Shown piece after piece: positions 21,978 through 30,241 of a stretch of DNA of 64,000 nucleotides (positions are counted from its first letter, which is position 1; every line of letters begins with the position of its first letter). Location: contig NZ_JOCF01000006.1 in NCBI RefSeq assembly GCF_000720635.1, forward strand, positions 62,001 to 126,000, given 5' to 3'. The notes under the pieces were generated by a model that was not told where the DNA came from, did not search any database, and saw only the letters and a program-made list of their open reading frames with translations. The DNA comes from Streptomyces sp. NRRL WC-3742. Lineage in GTDB: Bacteria > Actinomycetota > Actinomycetes > Streptomycetales > Streptomycetaceae. The translations under genes were made by a program, and so were the position numbers.

Positions 21978-23246
21978 ATGCGCAGAGTCGTGATCACGGG
22001 CCTCGGGGTCGTCGCCCCCGGCGGCGTCGGCGTGAAGAACTACTGGGAGCTGCTCACCGCGGGCCGCACGGCCACCCGCACCATCTCCTTCTACGACGCC
22101 TCCCCGTTCCGCTCCCGGGTCGCCGCCGAGTGCGACTTCGACCCCCGCGCCGCGGGCCTGAGCCCGCAGGAGATCCGCCGGCTCGACCGGGCCGCGCAGT
22201 TCGCGGTCGTCTCCACCCGCGAGGCCATCGCCGACAGCGGCCTCGACCTCGCCGCCCTCGACCCCTCCCGGGTCGGCACCTCGCTGGGCAGCGCGGTCGG
22301 CTGCACCACCAGCCTGGAGCGCGAGTACGTCGTCGTCAGCGACGGCGGCAAGAAGTGGAACGTCGACCACGAGTACGCCGTCCCCGAGCTGTACCGGCAC
22401 TTCGTGCCCAGCTCGATGGCCGCCGAGGTCGGCTACGCCGCCGGCGCCGAAGGCCCGGCCGTGGTCGTCTCCACCGGCTGCACCTCCGGCCTGGACTCGC
22501 TCGGCCACGCCGTCGAGCTCATCCGCGAGGGCACCACGGACGTGATGGTCGCCGGCGCCACCGAGGCCCCGATCTCCCCGATCACCTCGGCCTGCTTCGA
22601 CGCCATCCACGCCACCACCCCGCGCAACGACACCCCCGAGAGCGCCTGCCGGCCCTTCGACCGCACCCGCAGCGGCCTGGTCCTCGGCGAGGGCGCGGCC
22701 ATCCTCATCCTCGAGGAGCTGGAGAGCGCCCGCCGGCGCGGTGCCCACATCTACGCAGAGATCGCCGGCTTCGCCTCCCGCTGCAACGCCTTCCACATGA
22801 CCGGCCTCAAGGAGGACGGCCGGGAGATGTCGCAGGCCATCGACGCGGCCATGGACGAGGCCCGCCTCGGACCGGACGCCCTCGACTACATCAACGCCCA
22901 CGGCTCCGGCACCAAGATGAACGACCGCCACGAGACCGGCGCCTTCAAGCGCAGCCTCGGCGAGCACGCCTACGCCACCCCGATCAGCTCCATCAAGTCG
23001 ATGATCGGCCACTCCCTCGGCGCCATCGGCTCCCTGGAGATCGCCGCCTGCGCCCTGGCCATGGAACACGGCGTCCTGCCGCCCACCGCCAACCTGCACG
23101 AGCCCGACCCGGAACTCGACCTCGACTACATCCCGCTGGTCGCCCGGGAGCAGAAGACGGACACCGTGCTCAGCGTCGGCAGCGGCTTCGGCGGGTTCCA
23201 GAGCGCGATGGTGCTGGCCCGGCCGGAGAGGAAGGACGCAGCATGA
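21978..23246 (+). CDS. Type II PKS ketosynthase alpha (KS-alpha)
   Basis: 422 aa from ATG 21978, with GCGAGG before it; a GTG nine bases upstream is less well placed. The active site is VVSTGCTSGLDSLGHA with Cys168, and the decarboxylation histidines lie in INAHGSGTKMND and SMIGHSLGAIG. It extends the chain from malonyl-ACP in a heterodimer with the chain length factor, whose gene overlaps by ATGA. It heads the KS-alpha, CLF, ACP, AT operon, probably SARP-driven. Length and motifs are normal for the family. Confidence 0.95.
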   Translation: MRRVVITGLGVVAPGGVGVKNYWELLTAGRTATRTISFYDASPFRSRVAAECDFDPRAAGLSPQEIRRLDRAAQFAVVSTREAIADSGLDLAALDPSRVGTSLGSAVGCTTSLEREYVVVSDGGKKWNVDHEYAVPELYRHFVPSSMAAEVGYAAGAEGPAVVVSTGCTSGLDSLGHAVELIREGTTDVMVAGATEAPISPITSACFDAIHATTPRNDTPESACRPFDRTRSGLVLGEGAAILILEELESARRRGAHIYAEIAGFASRCNAFHMTGLKEDGREMSQAIDAAMDEARLGPDALDYINAHGSGTKMNDRHETGAFKRSLGEHAYATPISSIKSMIGHSLGAIGSLEIAACALAMEHGVLPPTANLHEPDPELDLDYIPLVAREQKTDTVLSVGSGFGGFQSAMVLARPERKDAA

Positions 23247-24460
23247 GCGCCACCACCGTCGTCACCGGCCTGGGCATCGCCGCGCCCACCGGGCTCGGCA
23301 CCGAGGACTACTGGAAGGCCACCCTCGCCGGTGAGAGCGGCATCCGCCCCATCACCCGCTTCGACGCCGACCAGTACCCCTCCCGCCTCGCCGGGGAGGT
23401 GCCCGGCTTCGTCGCCGAGGACCACGTCCCCAGCCGGCTGATGCCCCAGACCGACCACATGACCCGCCTCGCGCTCGCCGCCACCGAATGGGCCGTCAAC
23501 GACGCCGGCCTCGAGGCCGGCCAGCTCCCCGAGTTCGGCATGGGCGTGGTCACCGCGGCCTCCGGCGGCGCCGTCGAGTTCGGCCAGCGCGAGCTCCAGC
23601 AGCTCTGGAGCAAGGGCAAGGAGTACGTCAGCGCGTACCAGTCCTTCGCCTGGTTCTACGCCGTCAACACCGGCCAGATCTCCATCCGCCACAAGATGCG
23701 CGGTCCCAGCGGCGTCCTGCTCAGCGAGCAGGCCGGAGGCATCGACTCCCTCGGCCACGCCCGCCGCCACGTCCGCAAGGGCATCCCGCTGGTCGTCTCC
23801 GGCGGCGTCGACGCGGCCGTCTGCCCCTGGGGCTGGCTGCCGCAGATCGCCTCCGGGCGTCTGAGCACCGTCAACGACCCGGCCCGCGCCTTCCTGCCCT
23901 TCAGCGCGGACGCCGCCGGCCACGTCGCCGGCGAGGGCGGCGCCATCCTCGTCGTCGAGGACGCCGACTCCGCCCGTGAGCGCGGCGCCCGTCAGATCTA
24001 CGGCGAGGTCGCCGGCTACGCCGCCACCCTCGACCCCGCCCCCGGCTCCGGCCGCCCGCCCGGGCTGCGCCGCGCCGCCGAGACGGCCCTCGCAGACGCG
24101 GGCCTCACCCCGGCCGACGTGGACGTGGTCTTCGCCGACGCCGCCGGCGTCCCCGAACTCGACCGCGCCGAGGCCGAGGCCATCACCGGGATCTTCGGCG
24201 ACCGGGCCGTGCCCGTCACCGCGCCCAAGACCATGACCGGGCGCCTGCTCGCCGGCGGCTCCGCCCTGGACGTCGCCACCGCGCTGCTCTCCCTGCGCGA
24301 CGGCGTCGTCCCGCCCACCGTCAACGTGGGCGCCGCCGCCCCCGAGTACCGGCTCGACCTGGTCACCGAGGTCCGCGAGGCGCGGCTGCGCACCGCACTG
24401 GTGCTCACCCGCGGGTACGGCGGCTTCAACGCCGCGCTCGTGGTCCGCAAGGCGTCCTGA
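23243..24460 (+). CDS. Chain length factor (KS-beta)
   Basis: 405 aa. It has the same thiolase fold as KS-alpha but with Gln163 in place of the active-site Cys, in VLLSEQAGGIDSLGHA, the signature of chain length factors. It pairs with KS-alpha and, by gating the shared tunnel, sets the polyketide length. It is translationally coupled to KS-alpha (ATGA). Chain length cannot be read with confidence here, although the ActIII-like ketoreductase and didomain cyclase suggest an octaketide-like first-ring path. Confidence 0.94.
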   Translation: MSATTVVTGLGIAAPTGLGTEDYWKATLAGESGIRPITRFDADQYPSRLAGEVPGFVAEDHVPSRLMPQTDHMTRLALAATEWAVNDAGLEAGQLPEFGMGVVTAASGGAVEFGQRELQQLWSKGKEYVSAYQSFAWFYAVNTGQISIRHKMRGPSGVLLSEQAGGIDSLGHARRHVRKGIPLVVSGGVDAAVCPWGWLPQIASGRLSTVNDPARAFLPFSADAAGHVAGEGGAILVVEDADSARERGARQIYGEVAGYAATLDPAPGSGRPPGLRRAAETALADAGLTPADVDVVFADAAGVPELDRAEAEAITGIFGDRAVPVTAPKTMTGRLLAGGSALDVATALLSLRDGVVPPTVNVGAAAPEYRLDLVTEVREARLRTALVLTRGYGGFNAALVVRKAS

Positions 24461-24527
24461 AACCGTCGACGCCCCGCCCGCTCCTGTTTCGAGGAACCCC
24501 ACCACCCGTACGCAGAGAGGACCCGTC

Positions 24528-24782
24528 ATGCCCATCACGACCGAACTCACCCTCACCGACCTGACCCGGATGCTGCGCGAGTGCGCCGGTGAGGAGGAGG
24601 GCATTGACCTCGACGGCGACGTCATCGACACCCCGTTCATCGAGCTCGGCTACGACTCGCTGGCGCTCCTCCAGGTCATCGGGCAGGTCCAGCGCGAGTA
24701 CGGCGTGATCATCCCGGACGACGCCGTCGTCGACGCCGAGACCCCCCGCGCGCTGCTCCAGCTGATCAACGGCGCCGCCTGA
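24528..24782 (+). CDS. Type II PKS acyl carrier protein
   Basis: 84 aa, ATG after AGAGAGGACC. Four-helix carrier with the phosphopantetheine site in FIELGYDSLALLQVIGQV and a helix III region VIIPDDAVVDAETPRALL, as in actinorhodin-type ACPs. It holds the growing chain for KS-alpha/CLF and must be activated by the PPTase at 15170-16003. Standard third gene of the minimal PKS. Confidence 0.94.
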   Translation: MPITTELTLTDLTRMLRECAGEEEGIDLDGDVIDTPFIELGYDSLALLQVIGQVQREYGVIIPDDAVVDAETPRALLQLINGAA

Positions 24783-24790
24783 GCCGCCGC

Positions 24791-24824
24791 CGGCCGCCGC
24801 CCCGCCCGAACGGCGGGGCGGCCG
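24791..24824 (+). terminator. GC-rich hairpin between ACP and AT genes
   Basis: CGCCCCGCC pairs with GGCGGGGCG across CGAAC, extended by CGGCC/GGCCG with a small bulge. It may lower read-through into the AT gene. Confidence 0.5.
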
Positions 24825-24895
24825 CGTTCCTGGTTTCCGCCGTCGCCCGAGTCTCGCCCCGCCCCGCCTCGCCTCGCCTCGCAAGGAGAGCACGG

Positions 24896-26674
24896 ATGTC
24901 GCTCACCGCACGTACCGCCGTGACCCGCCGGCTGACCGTCGAGGCCGGCGGCGCCCCCCTCACCCGCACCTCCGCCGACGTGGCCGGACCCCTCCTGGAC
25001 GCCCTCGGCGGACTCCCCGTCCGCCTGCCCGCCCGGACCGTCCTCTACATCGGCGGCTTCCCCGCCCCGCCCCACCACGTGCCCGACCACTTCCTCGACC
25101 TGCCCGTGCGCACCGCCGTCACCCCCGGCGAGGCCACCCGCCTCGCCCACGAGGACCTCCAGGCCAAGCGCACCGACCGCGCCCTCCTCGCCACCCTCGA
25201 CGACCCGGCCACCGGCACCCTCACCGCCCAGGTGCTGCGCCGCGCCGCCGAGGCCCTCGCCGACGGGGACACCGTCGTCGGGCTCCTCGAGTTCGCCCCC
25301 GGCGGCCACTTCACCGCCGAACAGCCCGTCCTGCGCCCGCTGCGCCACGGCGGCCACCGGCCCGACCCCGACACGCCCCGGCTGGTGATCTGGTCCGGCC
25401 TCGACACCGGCGACGAGACCCGGGTGCGCGGCGAACTCCTCACCCTCGTCGAGCGCCTCGACCCCGAGGGCTTCGCCGCCCTGCCCACCGCCCCGCCGCA
25501 CGGCCGGGCCCTCGGCCCCGTCCGCGCCACCGCCGTCACCACCGCGCACGAGGCCCCCGCCGCCATCGCCAAGGCCCGTACCGTCACCACCCGCCACCCC
25601 AGGCCCGTCGCGCTGCTGTTCCCCGGGCAGGGCTCGCAGCACACCGCGATGGCCGCCGGACTGTACGGGCGGGAGCCGGTGTTCACCGCCGCGATCGACG
25701 CCGTGTTCGAGCTGCTGGAGGAGGTCGGCCCGGCGATCCGCGCCGACTGGCTCGGCGCGCTCGAGGGGCGGGCGCCCACGATCGGGATCGACGACGTGCG
25801 CCGTGCCCAGCCGCTGCTGTTCGCCGTCGACTACGCCCTCGGGCGGATGGTCCTCGGCTGGGGCGTACGGCCCGCGGCCGTGCTCGGGCACAGCGCCGGG
25901 GAACTGGTCGCCGCCACGCTCGCCGGGGTGGTCTCGCTCTCCGACGCCGTCGGGATGATGCGCGAACGCGTCGTCCAGGCCGTGAAGATCCCGCCCGGCG
26001 GGATGCTCGCCGTCGGCGCCGCCGAGCGCGTCCTGCGGCCGTACCTGACGGGCGACGTGGCCATCGCCGCCGTCAACGCGGCGCAGCAGACCATGCTGGC
26101 CGGCTCCACCGAGGTGCTGGCCGAGGTCGCCGAGCGGCTGCGGGCCGACGGGCACATCGCCGTCGCCGTCCCGGCCACCAGCCCGTTCCACTCCCCGGCG
26201 ATGGCCCCGGCCTCCGACCTCGTCGAACTCGCGTACCGGGGCGTGCAGTTCGCCGAACCGGCGCTGCCGTTCTACTCCGGGTACACCGGGGACCTGATGA
26301 CGGCCACCGAGGCCCTCAGCCCCCGCTACTGGGCCCGGCAGATCACCGACACCGTCAACTTCGCCCCCGCGCTGGACCAGCTCCTCGCCACCGAGGACGT
26401 GCTGCTGGTGGAGGCGGGGCCGCGCCAGACCCTCACCGCCTTCGCCCGCCGCCACCGGGCCGTGCGCCTGGGCGCCAGCGCGGCCGTGCCGCTGCTGCCG
26501 GCGCGCGGTGGCGGCGGCGAGGACGACCGGCGCTCGGTGCTCGCGGCTGCGGCGGCCATCTGGTCCGAGGGCCACGACCTCGACCTGGACGCGCTGGCGC
26601 ACCTGTGGACCTGGCACCCGGAGGCGGCCCCGGCCCAGCAGCCGGCTCCGGCCCCGGCTCCGGTCACGGCCTGA
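24896..26674 (+). CDS. Acyltransferase with an unassigned 230-residue N-terminal domain
   Basis: 592 aa. Residues about 237-545 are a FabD/PKS-type AT with LLFPGQGSQHTAM, intact nucleophile Ser333 in AVLGHSAGELVAAT, INAAQQTMLAG-like motif (VNAAQQTMLAG) and PFHSPAM His. It should transfer a malonyl or other acyl group from CoA to ACP. The first 230 residues (for example VLYIGGFPAPPHHVPDHFLD, VVGLLEFAPGGHFT) match no domain I recognise. The C-terminus is a Pro-Ala tail. It ends the minimal PKS operon. Most aromatic PKS clusters borrow the host FabD, so a dedicated AT suits a non-acetate starter, as in frenolicin-type pathways (inference). Confidence 0.82.
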   Translation: MSLTARTAVTRRLTVEAGGAPLTRTSADVAGPLLDALGGLPVRLPARTVLYIGGFPAPPHHVPDHFLDLPVRTAVTPGEATRLAHEDLQAKRTDRALLATLDDPATGTLTAQVLRRAAEALADGDTVVGLLEFAPGGHFTAEQPVLRPLRHGGHRPDPDTPRLVIWSGLDTGDETRVRGELLTLVERLDPEGFAALPTAPPHGRALGPVRATAVTTAHEAPAAIAKARTVTTRHPRPVALLFPGQGSQHTAMAAGLYGREPVFTAAIDAVFELLEEVGPAIRADWLGALEGRAPTIGIDDVRRAQPLLFAVDYALGRMVLGWGVRPAAVLGHSAGELVAATLAGVVSLSDAVGMMRERVVQAVKIPPGGMLAVGAAERVLRPYLTGDVAIAAVNAAQQTMLAGSTEVLAEVAERLRADGHIAVAVPATSPFHSPAMAPASDLVELAYRGVQFAEPALPFYSGYTGDLMTATEALSPRYWARQITDTVNFAPALDQLLATEDVLLVEAGPRQTLTAFARRHRAVRLGASAAVPLLPARGGGGEDDRRSVLAAAAAIWSEGHDLDLDALAHLWTWHPEAAPAQQPAPAPAPVTA

Positions 26675-26734
26675 GCCGCCTGCCCGAGCCGCCTGCCCGA
26701 GCTGTCCGCCTGAGCTGCCCGCCCGAGTTGTCCC
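26673..26734 (+). repeat. Imperfect 13-bp tandem repeat at the AT stop codon
   Basis: Units at 26673-26685 and 26686-26698 are identical (GAGCCGCCTGCCC), with three diverged units to 26734. It begins inside the TGA of the AT gene. No function is apparent. Confidence 0.5.
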
Positions 26735-26810
26735 AAGCCTCCGGGCCCGCCCCGTCGCCCCCTGCGGGACGGGCCCGGACCTCTCCGGCACCCCTCGCCG
26801 GCCCAACGCT

Positions 26811-26844
26811 CCGTGCCCGTCCCGCGCCCCCGGGACGGGCACGG
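26811..26844. terminator. Bidirectional terminator at the end of the PKS cluster
   Basis: A perfect 14-bp stem, CCGTGCCCGTCCCG (26811-26824) with CGGGACGGGCACGG (26831-26844), and a 6-nt loop. It lies between the convergent AT and SecD-like lipoprotein genes. Confidence 0.85.
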
Positions 26845-26855
26845 CACTTTCGCGA

Positions 26856-27767
26856 TCAGCCGGGGCTGGTCGTCGCGCCCGCAGGGGTGAGGCCGACGGT
26901 CAGGTGGTCGGAGAGCTGGGCGGCGAGCCGCTTGGCCTCGTCCTGGGTGAAGGTGCCGGAGATCACCGCGCTGCCGTCCGTGATGGCCGAGCGCACCGCC
27001 GGGTGGGAGGCGACCAGCCCGTCCACCACGATCGCGAACTGGTTGGTCGGCGTGTCCGTGCCCGAGAGCCGCCCGGTGACCTCCGCGAACGCCTTCGCCC
27101 CGGCGTCGTCGAAGGTCAGCATGATCTGCCAACCGCCGCTGTTCTGCGGGTCGAGGGCAGTCTCCGCCTTCTTGACGTTCTTCCCGTCCACGGCGACCGG
27201 GCCGAGCGCGAGCTTCTCCCAGTGGCCGCCGCTCTCCGTGGTGCGGGAGCAGGCGACGGCCTCCGCCGTGGGCGACGTCTGACGGTCGGTGCGCTGCGCC
27301 GGATCGGCGCAGTCGAGCGCGAGGTAGGCGGCCGTCAGGCCGGGCGGCACGACGCCTTCGGCCGTCGGCCCCACGACGGTGCCCGCCGGGGCCCCGGTGG
27401 GCGGGCCGGACGGGGCGACCGCGAGCACGGGCCGGAAGGCGAGTTCGCCCTGCGTGGCCAGGGCCGCGAGCTCGTCGCCGGTGGCGTTCACGGCGGTCAC
27501 CGTGATCTTCCCGGCCGCAGCCTCGATCTGCGGGGCGGTCAGGCCGAGCACGGCGGCCCGCTTTCTCAACTGCTCGGCGGTCTCCTGGAGTTCGGCTGCG
27601 GTGGCGTCCCGCTTCGGCGTGTAGGTCGCGGTCGTGCGCGGCCCCTTCGGAACCGCTGACGGGCTCGCGGACGTCGAAGCCGCCGTACCGCCCCCGCTCG
27701 TACACGCCGTGAGCAGCACCGCCACCGTCGCACCGGACAGGAGAACGCCGTACCTGACTGTCGCCAT
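26856..27767 (-). CDS. Lipoprotein with SecD-like (P1 head) domain
   Basis: 303 aa from ATG 27767, which has GGGAGGAAG upstream. The signal ends in a lipobox VLLTAC with Cys22, so the mature protein should be anchored outside the membrane. The body carries features of SecD periplasmic domains: ATAAELQETAEQLRKRAAVLG, the IEAAAGKITVTAVNATGDEL strand-helix, and WQIMLTFDDAGAKAFAEVTG. It lacks SecD transmembrane segments, so it is not a complete translocase subunit. Divergent from a small membrane protein gene. A role in export folding is only suggested by the domain. Confidence 0.75.
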   Translation of the reverse strand: MATVRYGVLLSGATVAVLLTACTSGGGTAASTSASPSAVPKGPRTTATYTPKRDATAAELQETAEQLRKRAAVLGLTAPQIEAAAGKITVTAVNATGDELAALATQGELAFRPVLAVAPSGPPTGAPAGTVVGPTAEGVVPPGLTAAYLALDCADPAQRTDRQTSPTAEAVACSRTTESGGHWEKLALGPVAVDGKNVKKAETALDPQNSGGWQIMLTFDDAGAKAFAEVTGRLSGTDTPTNQFAIVVDGLVASHPAVRSAITDGSAVISGTFTQDEAKRLAAQLSDHLTVGLTPAGATTSPG

Positions 27768-27843
27768 GACCCCAGTCTTCCTCCCAACGACCATGCCAAT
27801 CGGTCGAGTTAACCGACATGTGACCTACGGAAAGGCCGTGGCC

Positions 27844-28134
27844 GTGTTCATCGTGATCGTTCTCCTCCTCGCCGGTGTCGGCCTGGTCCTGATGGGCTAC
27901 GAGAAGCTGCACACCGCCGTCCCCACCTGCTTCGGCAAACCCATGGAGCCCGGCCAGATCTGCTACGCCCGGGACGCCGGCACTCCGGGGGACGGCATGC
28001 CCAAGCCCCAGAACTCCACGTACGCCGAACAGCTGGACAGCCTGACCAGCGGCGGCTGGACGGCCATCGGCATCGGCGTGGTCCTGATCGTGATCGCCCT
28101 GCTGGTGGCGGCCTCCGTGGCGGCGAGCGAGTAG
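27844..28134 (+). CDS. Small two-span membrane protein, unknown function
   Basis: 96 aa from the GTG at 27844, eight bases after GGAAAGG; an ATG at 27793 would add 17 residues and cannot be excluded. It has an N-terminal span (FIVIVLLLAGVGLVLMGY), a roughly 45-residue outside loop with two Cys (TCFGKPMEPGQICYA, perhaps a disulfide) and a C-terminal span (GIGVVLIVIALLVAASVA). Not recognised. It is divergent from the SecD-like lipoprotein gene and may share its regulation. Confidence 0.6.
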   Translation: MFIVIVLLLAGVGLVLMGYEKLHTAVPTCFGKPMEPGQICYARDAGTPGDGMPKPQNSTYAEQLDSLTSGGWTAIGIGVVLIVIALLVAASVAASE

Positions 28135-28356
28135 CAGCGAGCGAGTAGCGGCGAGCGAGCGGCCCCGGGCGCAAGCCCGGTGGGCCGGGCGGCTGACGGC
28201 GCATCGAGCGGGCATCGAATGGCGCAGGATCGCGGCCCGACCGTTCGCCCACGATACGGGCCTCGCGGAGGATGGGGGAGGCCGGGGAATCGAACAGTCC
28301 TGCGCGTGGGTGGGATGGCCCCTGGCGACAGCTTCCGAAGAGTGAGGAGTGCGCTT

Positions 28357-29316
28357 GTGGTGAGTTCCGCACGCCCCCGGCGAGCCGCCCTGGCGGCCGT
28401 CCTGGGCCCGGGGGTAGCGCTGGCGGTGATGGTCCCGTCCGTCCCGTCGGCCGCCGCTCCGGAGGCCGGCAAGCTGCCGCCCTTCCCGGTGGCCGAGGTG
28501 CTGGACGGGGAGAAGAAGCTCGCGTCGGTGAAGGAGGTCACCTCCCTGTGCGAACGGGTGAAGGCGTGCGACTTCCGGATGCACGGCGCGCCGCGCGAGT
28601 ACGTGAGCGCGGTGCTGTCGGTCGGCAACGCGGCGATCAACTGCACCGACTCGGACATGGTGATCGATCGCACCGTCACCTTCGTGACCAGCAGCACGGA
28701 CAACATCGCCGGCCAGATCTCTGGCAAGGCCGCCATCGAGGGCGGGGTGGACACCACGGTGACCGTCTCCGGCTCGGGCACGGCCACGGCCGGGATGGTC
28801 AACGGCATCACCAACTTCGGGCCCAACAAGGACAAGGGCCCGTACACCGAGGACCAGGGCAAGAACACGATCGAGGGCACGGGCACGGTCGCGGGCTCCA
28901 ACGCCCTGCACCTGGGGGCCAAGGCGACCTTCGAGCTGGCCTTCCAGGCGTCCTTCTCCCGGCAGTGGCAGGCGGTGACCACCGAGTCCACCAAGGTGCA
29001 GTTCACCGTCAGCCCCGGGGACGAGCTCCAGTTCGGGGTGGTGAACGCGATGTCCCGCACCTCGGGCGTGCTCAAGGTGAACGACACCGGAAAGCTGATC
29101 AAGAACGTGACGGTGGACAGCCCGTCGAGCGTCAACGTCAGCTCGGTGGTGGCGCAGACGTACTCCGTCCCGGACAAGTGCCTGTCCCTGCGCCCCCCGG
29201 GGCGCTCCCTCGGCGGCGGGCTGACGGCGGTGGCACCGGAGCGGGCGGAGAGCGCGCGTCGGGCGCCGGACGCGGTCTATGTCCGCGCGGAAAACGGCAG
29301 TTGGAGGAAGCGATGA
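28357..29316 (+). CDS. Secreted protein of the NCT/SELAF family, paralogue 1
   Basis: 319 aa from GTG 28357, with GAGGAG seven bases upstream. A Sec signal peptide (RRAALAAVLGPGVALAVMVP, cleavage near SAAAPE) leads to an all-beta-looking mature protein. Landmarks shared with the next gene: LSVGNAAINCT, DNIAGQISGKAAIEGG, AKATFELAFQASFSRQW, SPGDELQFGVVNAMSR, LIKNVTVDSPSSVNVSSVVA and a late C-x-S-x-RPPGR. The Ser/Thr-rich alternating strands and the FELAFQA segment recall aerolysin-type proteins, but no match is claimed. Overlaps the second paralogue by ATGA. Confidence 0.7.
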   Translation: MVSSARPRRAALAAVLGPGVALAVMVPSVPSAAAPEAGKLPPFPVAEVLDGEKKLASVKEVTSLCERVKACDFRMHGAPREYVSAVLSVGNAAINCTDSDMVIDRTVTFVTSSTDNIAGQISGKAAIEGGVDTTVTVSGSGTATAGMVNGITNFGPNKDKGPYTEDQGKNTIEGTGTVAGSNALHLGAKATFELAFQASFSRQWQAVTTESTKVQFTVSPGDELQFGVVNAMSRTSGVLKVNDTGKLIKNVTVDSPSSVNVSSVVAQTYSVPDKCLSLRPPGRSLGGGLTAVAPERAESARRAPDAVYVRAENGSWRKR

Positions 29317-30185
29317 AGCGGGTTTCCCTGCCAGTGGCACTGGTCGCGGTGGTCCTGGGCGCTGTGCCCGCATCCGCCGACCCGGCCCCGGCCTCCGATG
29401 ATGCCGCCACGATCGCCTCCAAGTGCGGTGAGGAGTACGGCTGTTCGTACCGCATCCTGCCGGAGGTGTCGCGCGAGTACGCGGCGGCCGTGCTGTCGGT
29501 CGGCAACGCGGTGGTCAACTGCACCGGCAAGCCGATCGACATCGAACGCAATGTCGTCCTCGAGTCGAGCACCACGGACAACATCGCGGGCCAGATCTCC
29601 GGCAAGGCCGCGCTGGAGGGCGTGATCGACAACACCACCGACGCCTCGGCGAGCGCCGGTGTCAGCAACAAGACCGAGGTCACCCACATCGACCACACCG
29701 CGCCGACCGACAAGGGCCCCAACCAGGACATCACCAACGGCGGGACCTTCACCATCGGCGGCACGGTGAGCGGCGCCGGGCAGCTCAAGCTCAGCGCGAA
29801 GGCGTCCTTCGAACTCGCCTTCCAGGCCACCTACTCGCACGAGTGGAAGCGGAGCATCAGCGAGACCACGCAGGTGAAGTTCACCGTGCGCTCGGGCGAC
29901 GAGCTGCAGTTCGGCGTCCTCAACGCGATGAACCGCACGGTGGGGGAGCTGCGGGTGGACTCCATCGGCAAGCTGATCAAGAACATCGTCGTGGACAGCC
30001 CGTCCAGCGTGAACGTCAGCACCGTCGTGGCGCAGACCTTCAGCGCCAAGGACCACTGCCTGTCGATCCGCCCGCCGGGGCGCGCGCTGCCGGACGGACT
30101 GGTCGAGGTGCCGTCGCGTACCCCCGACGCCGTCCCGACAGCCCGCTACCGGCTGGTCGGCGGCGCCTGGGAGGCTCTCGGCTGA
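29313..30185 (+). CDS. Secreted protein of the NCT/SELAF family, paralogue 2
   Basis: 290 aa, coupled to paralogue 1 by ATGA; GGAGGAAG precedes the ATG. Signal peptide MKRVSLPVALVAVVLGAVPA, cleavage near ASADPA. It shares LSVGNAVVNCT, DNIAGQISGKAALEG, AKASFELAFQATYSHEW, RSGDELQFGVLNAMNR, LIKNIVVDSPSSVNVSTVVA and SIRPPGR with paralogue 1, so the pair arose by tandem duplication and has since diverged, mostly in the central 60 residues. Two conserved Cys pairs suggest disulfides. Exported; function unknown, possibly a two-component pore or surface complex. Confidence 0.7.
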   Translation: MKRVSLPVALVAVVLGAVPASADPAPASDDAATIASKCGEEYGCSYRILPEVSREYAAAVLSVGNAVVNCTGKPIDIERNVVLESSTTDNIAGQISGKAALEGVIDNTTDASASAGVSNKTEVTHIDHTAPTDKGPNQDITNGGTFTIGGTVSGAGQLKLSAKASFELAFQATYSHEWKRSISETTQVKFTVRSGDELQFGVLNAMNRTVGELRVDSIGKLIKNIVVDSPSSVNVSTVVAQTFSAKDHCLSIRPPGRALPDGLVEVPSRTPDAVPTARYRLVGGAWEALG

Positions 30186-30192
30186 CGACGCG

Positions 30193-30234
30193 GATCGGCC
30201 GCCCACCCCTTCGCCCCGGGGTGGGCGGCCGATC
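30193..30234. terminator. Bidirectional terminator between convergent secreted-protein genes
   Basis: A perfect 17-bp stem (30193-30209 with 30218-30234) closes an 8-nt loop. It separates the NCT/SELAF pair from the fusion gene at 30242. Confidence 0.85.
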
Positions 30235-30241
30235 TCGTTCG

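Noticed and set aside
26673..26734. CRISPR-like tandem repeats
   Set aside because: 13-bp units without spacers and without cas genes; short tandem duplication only.
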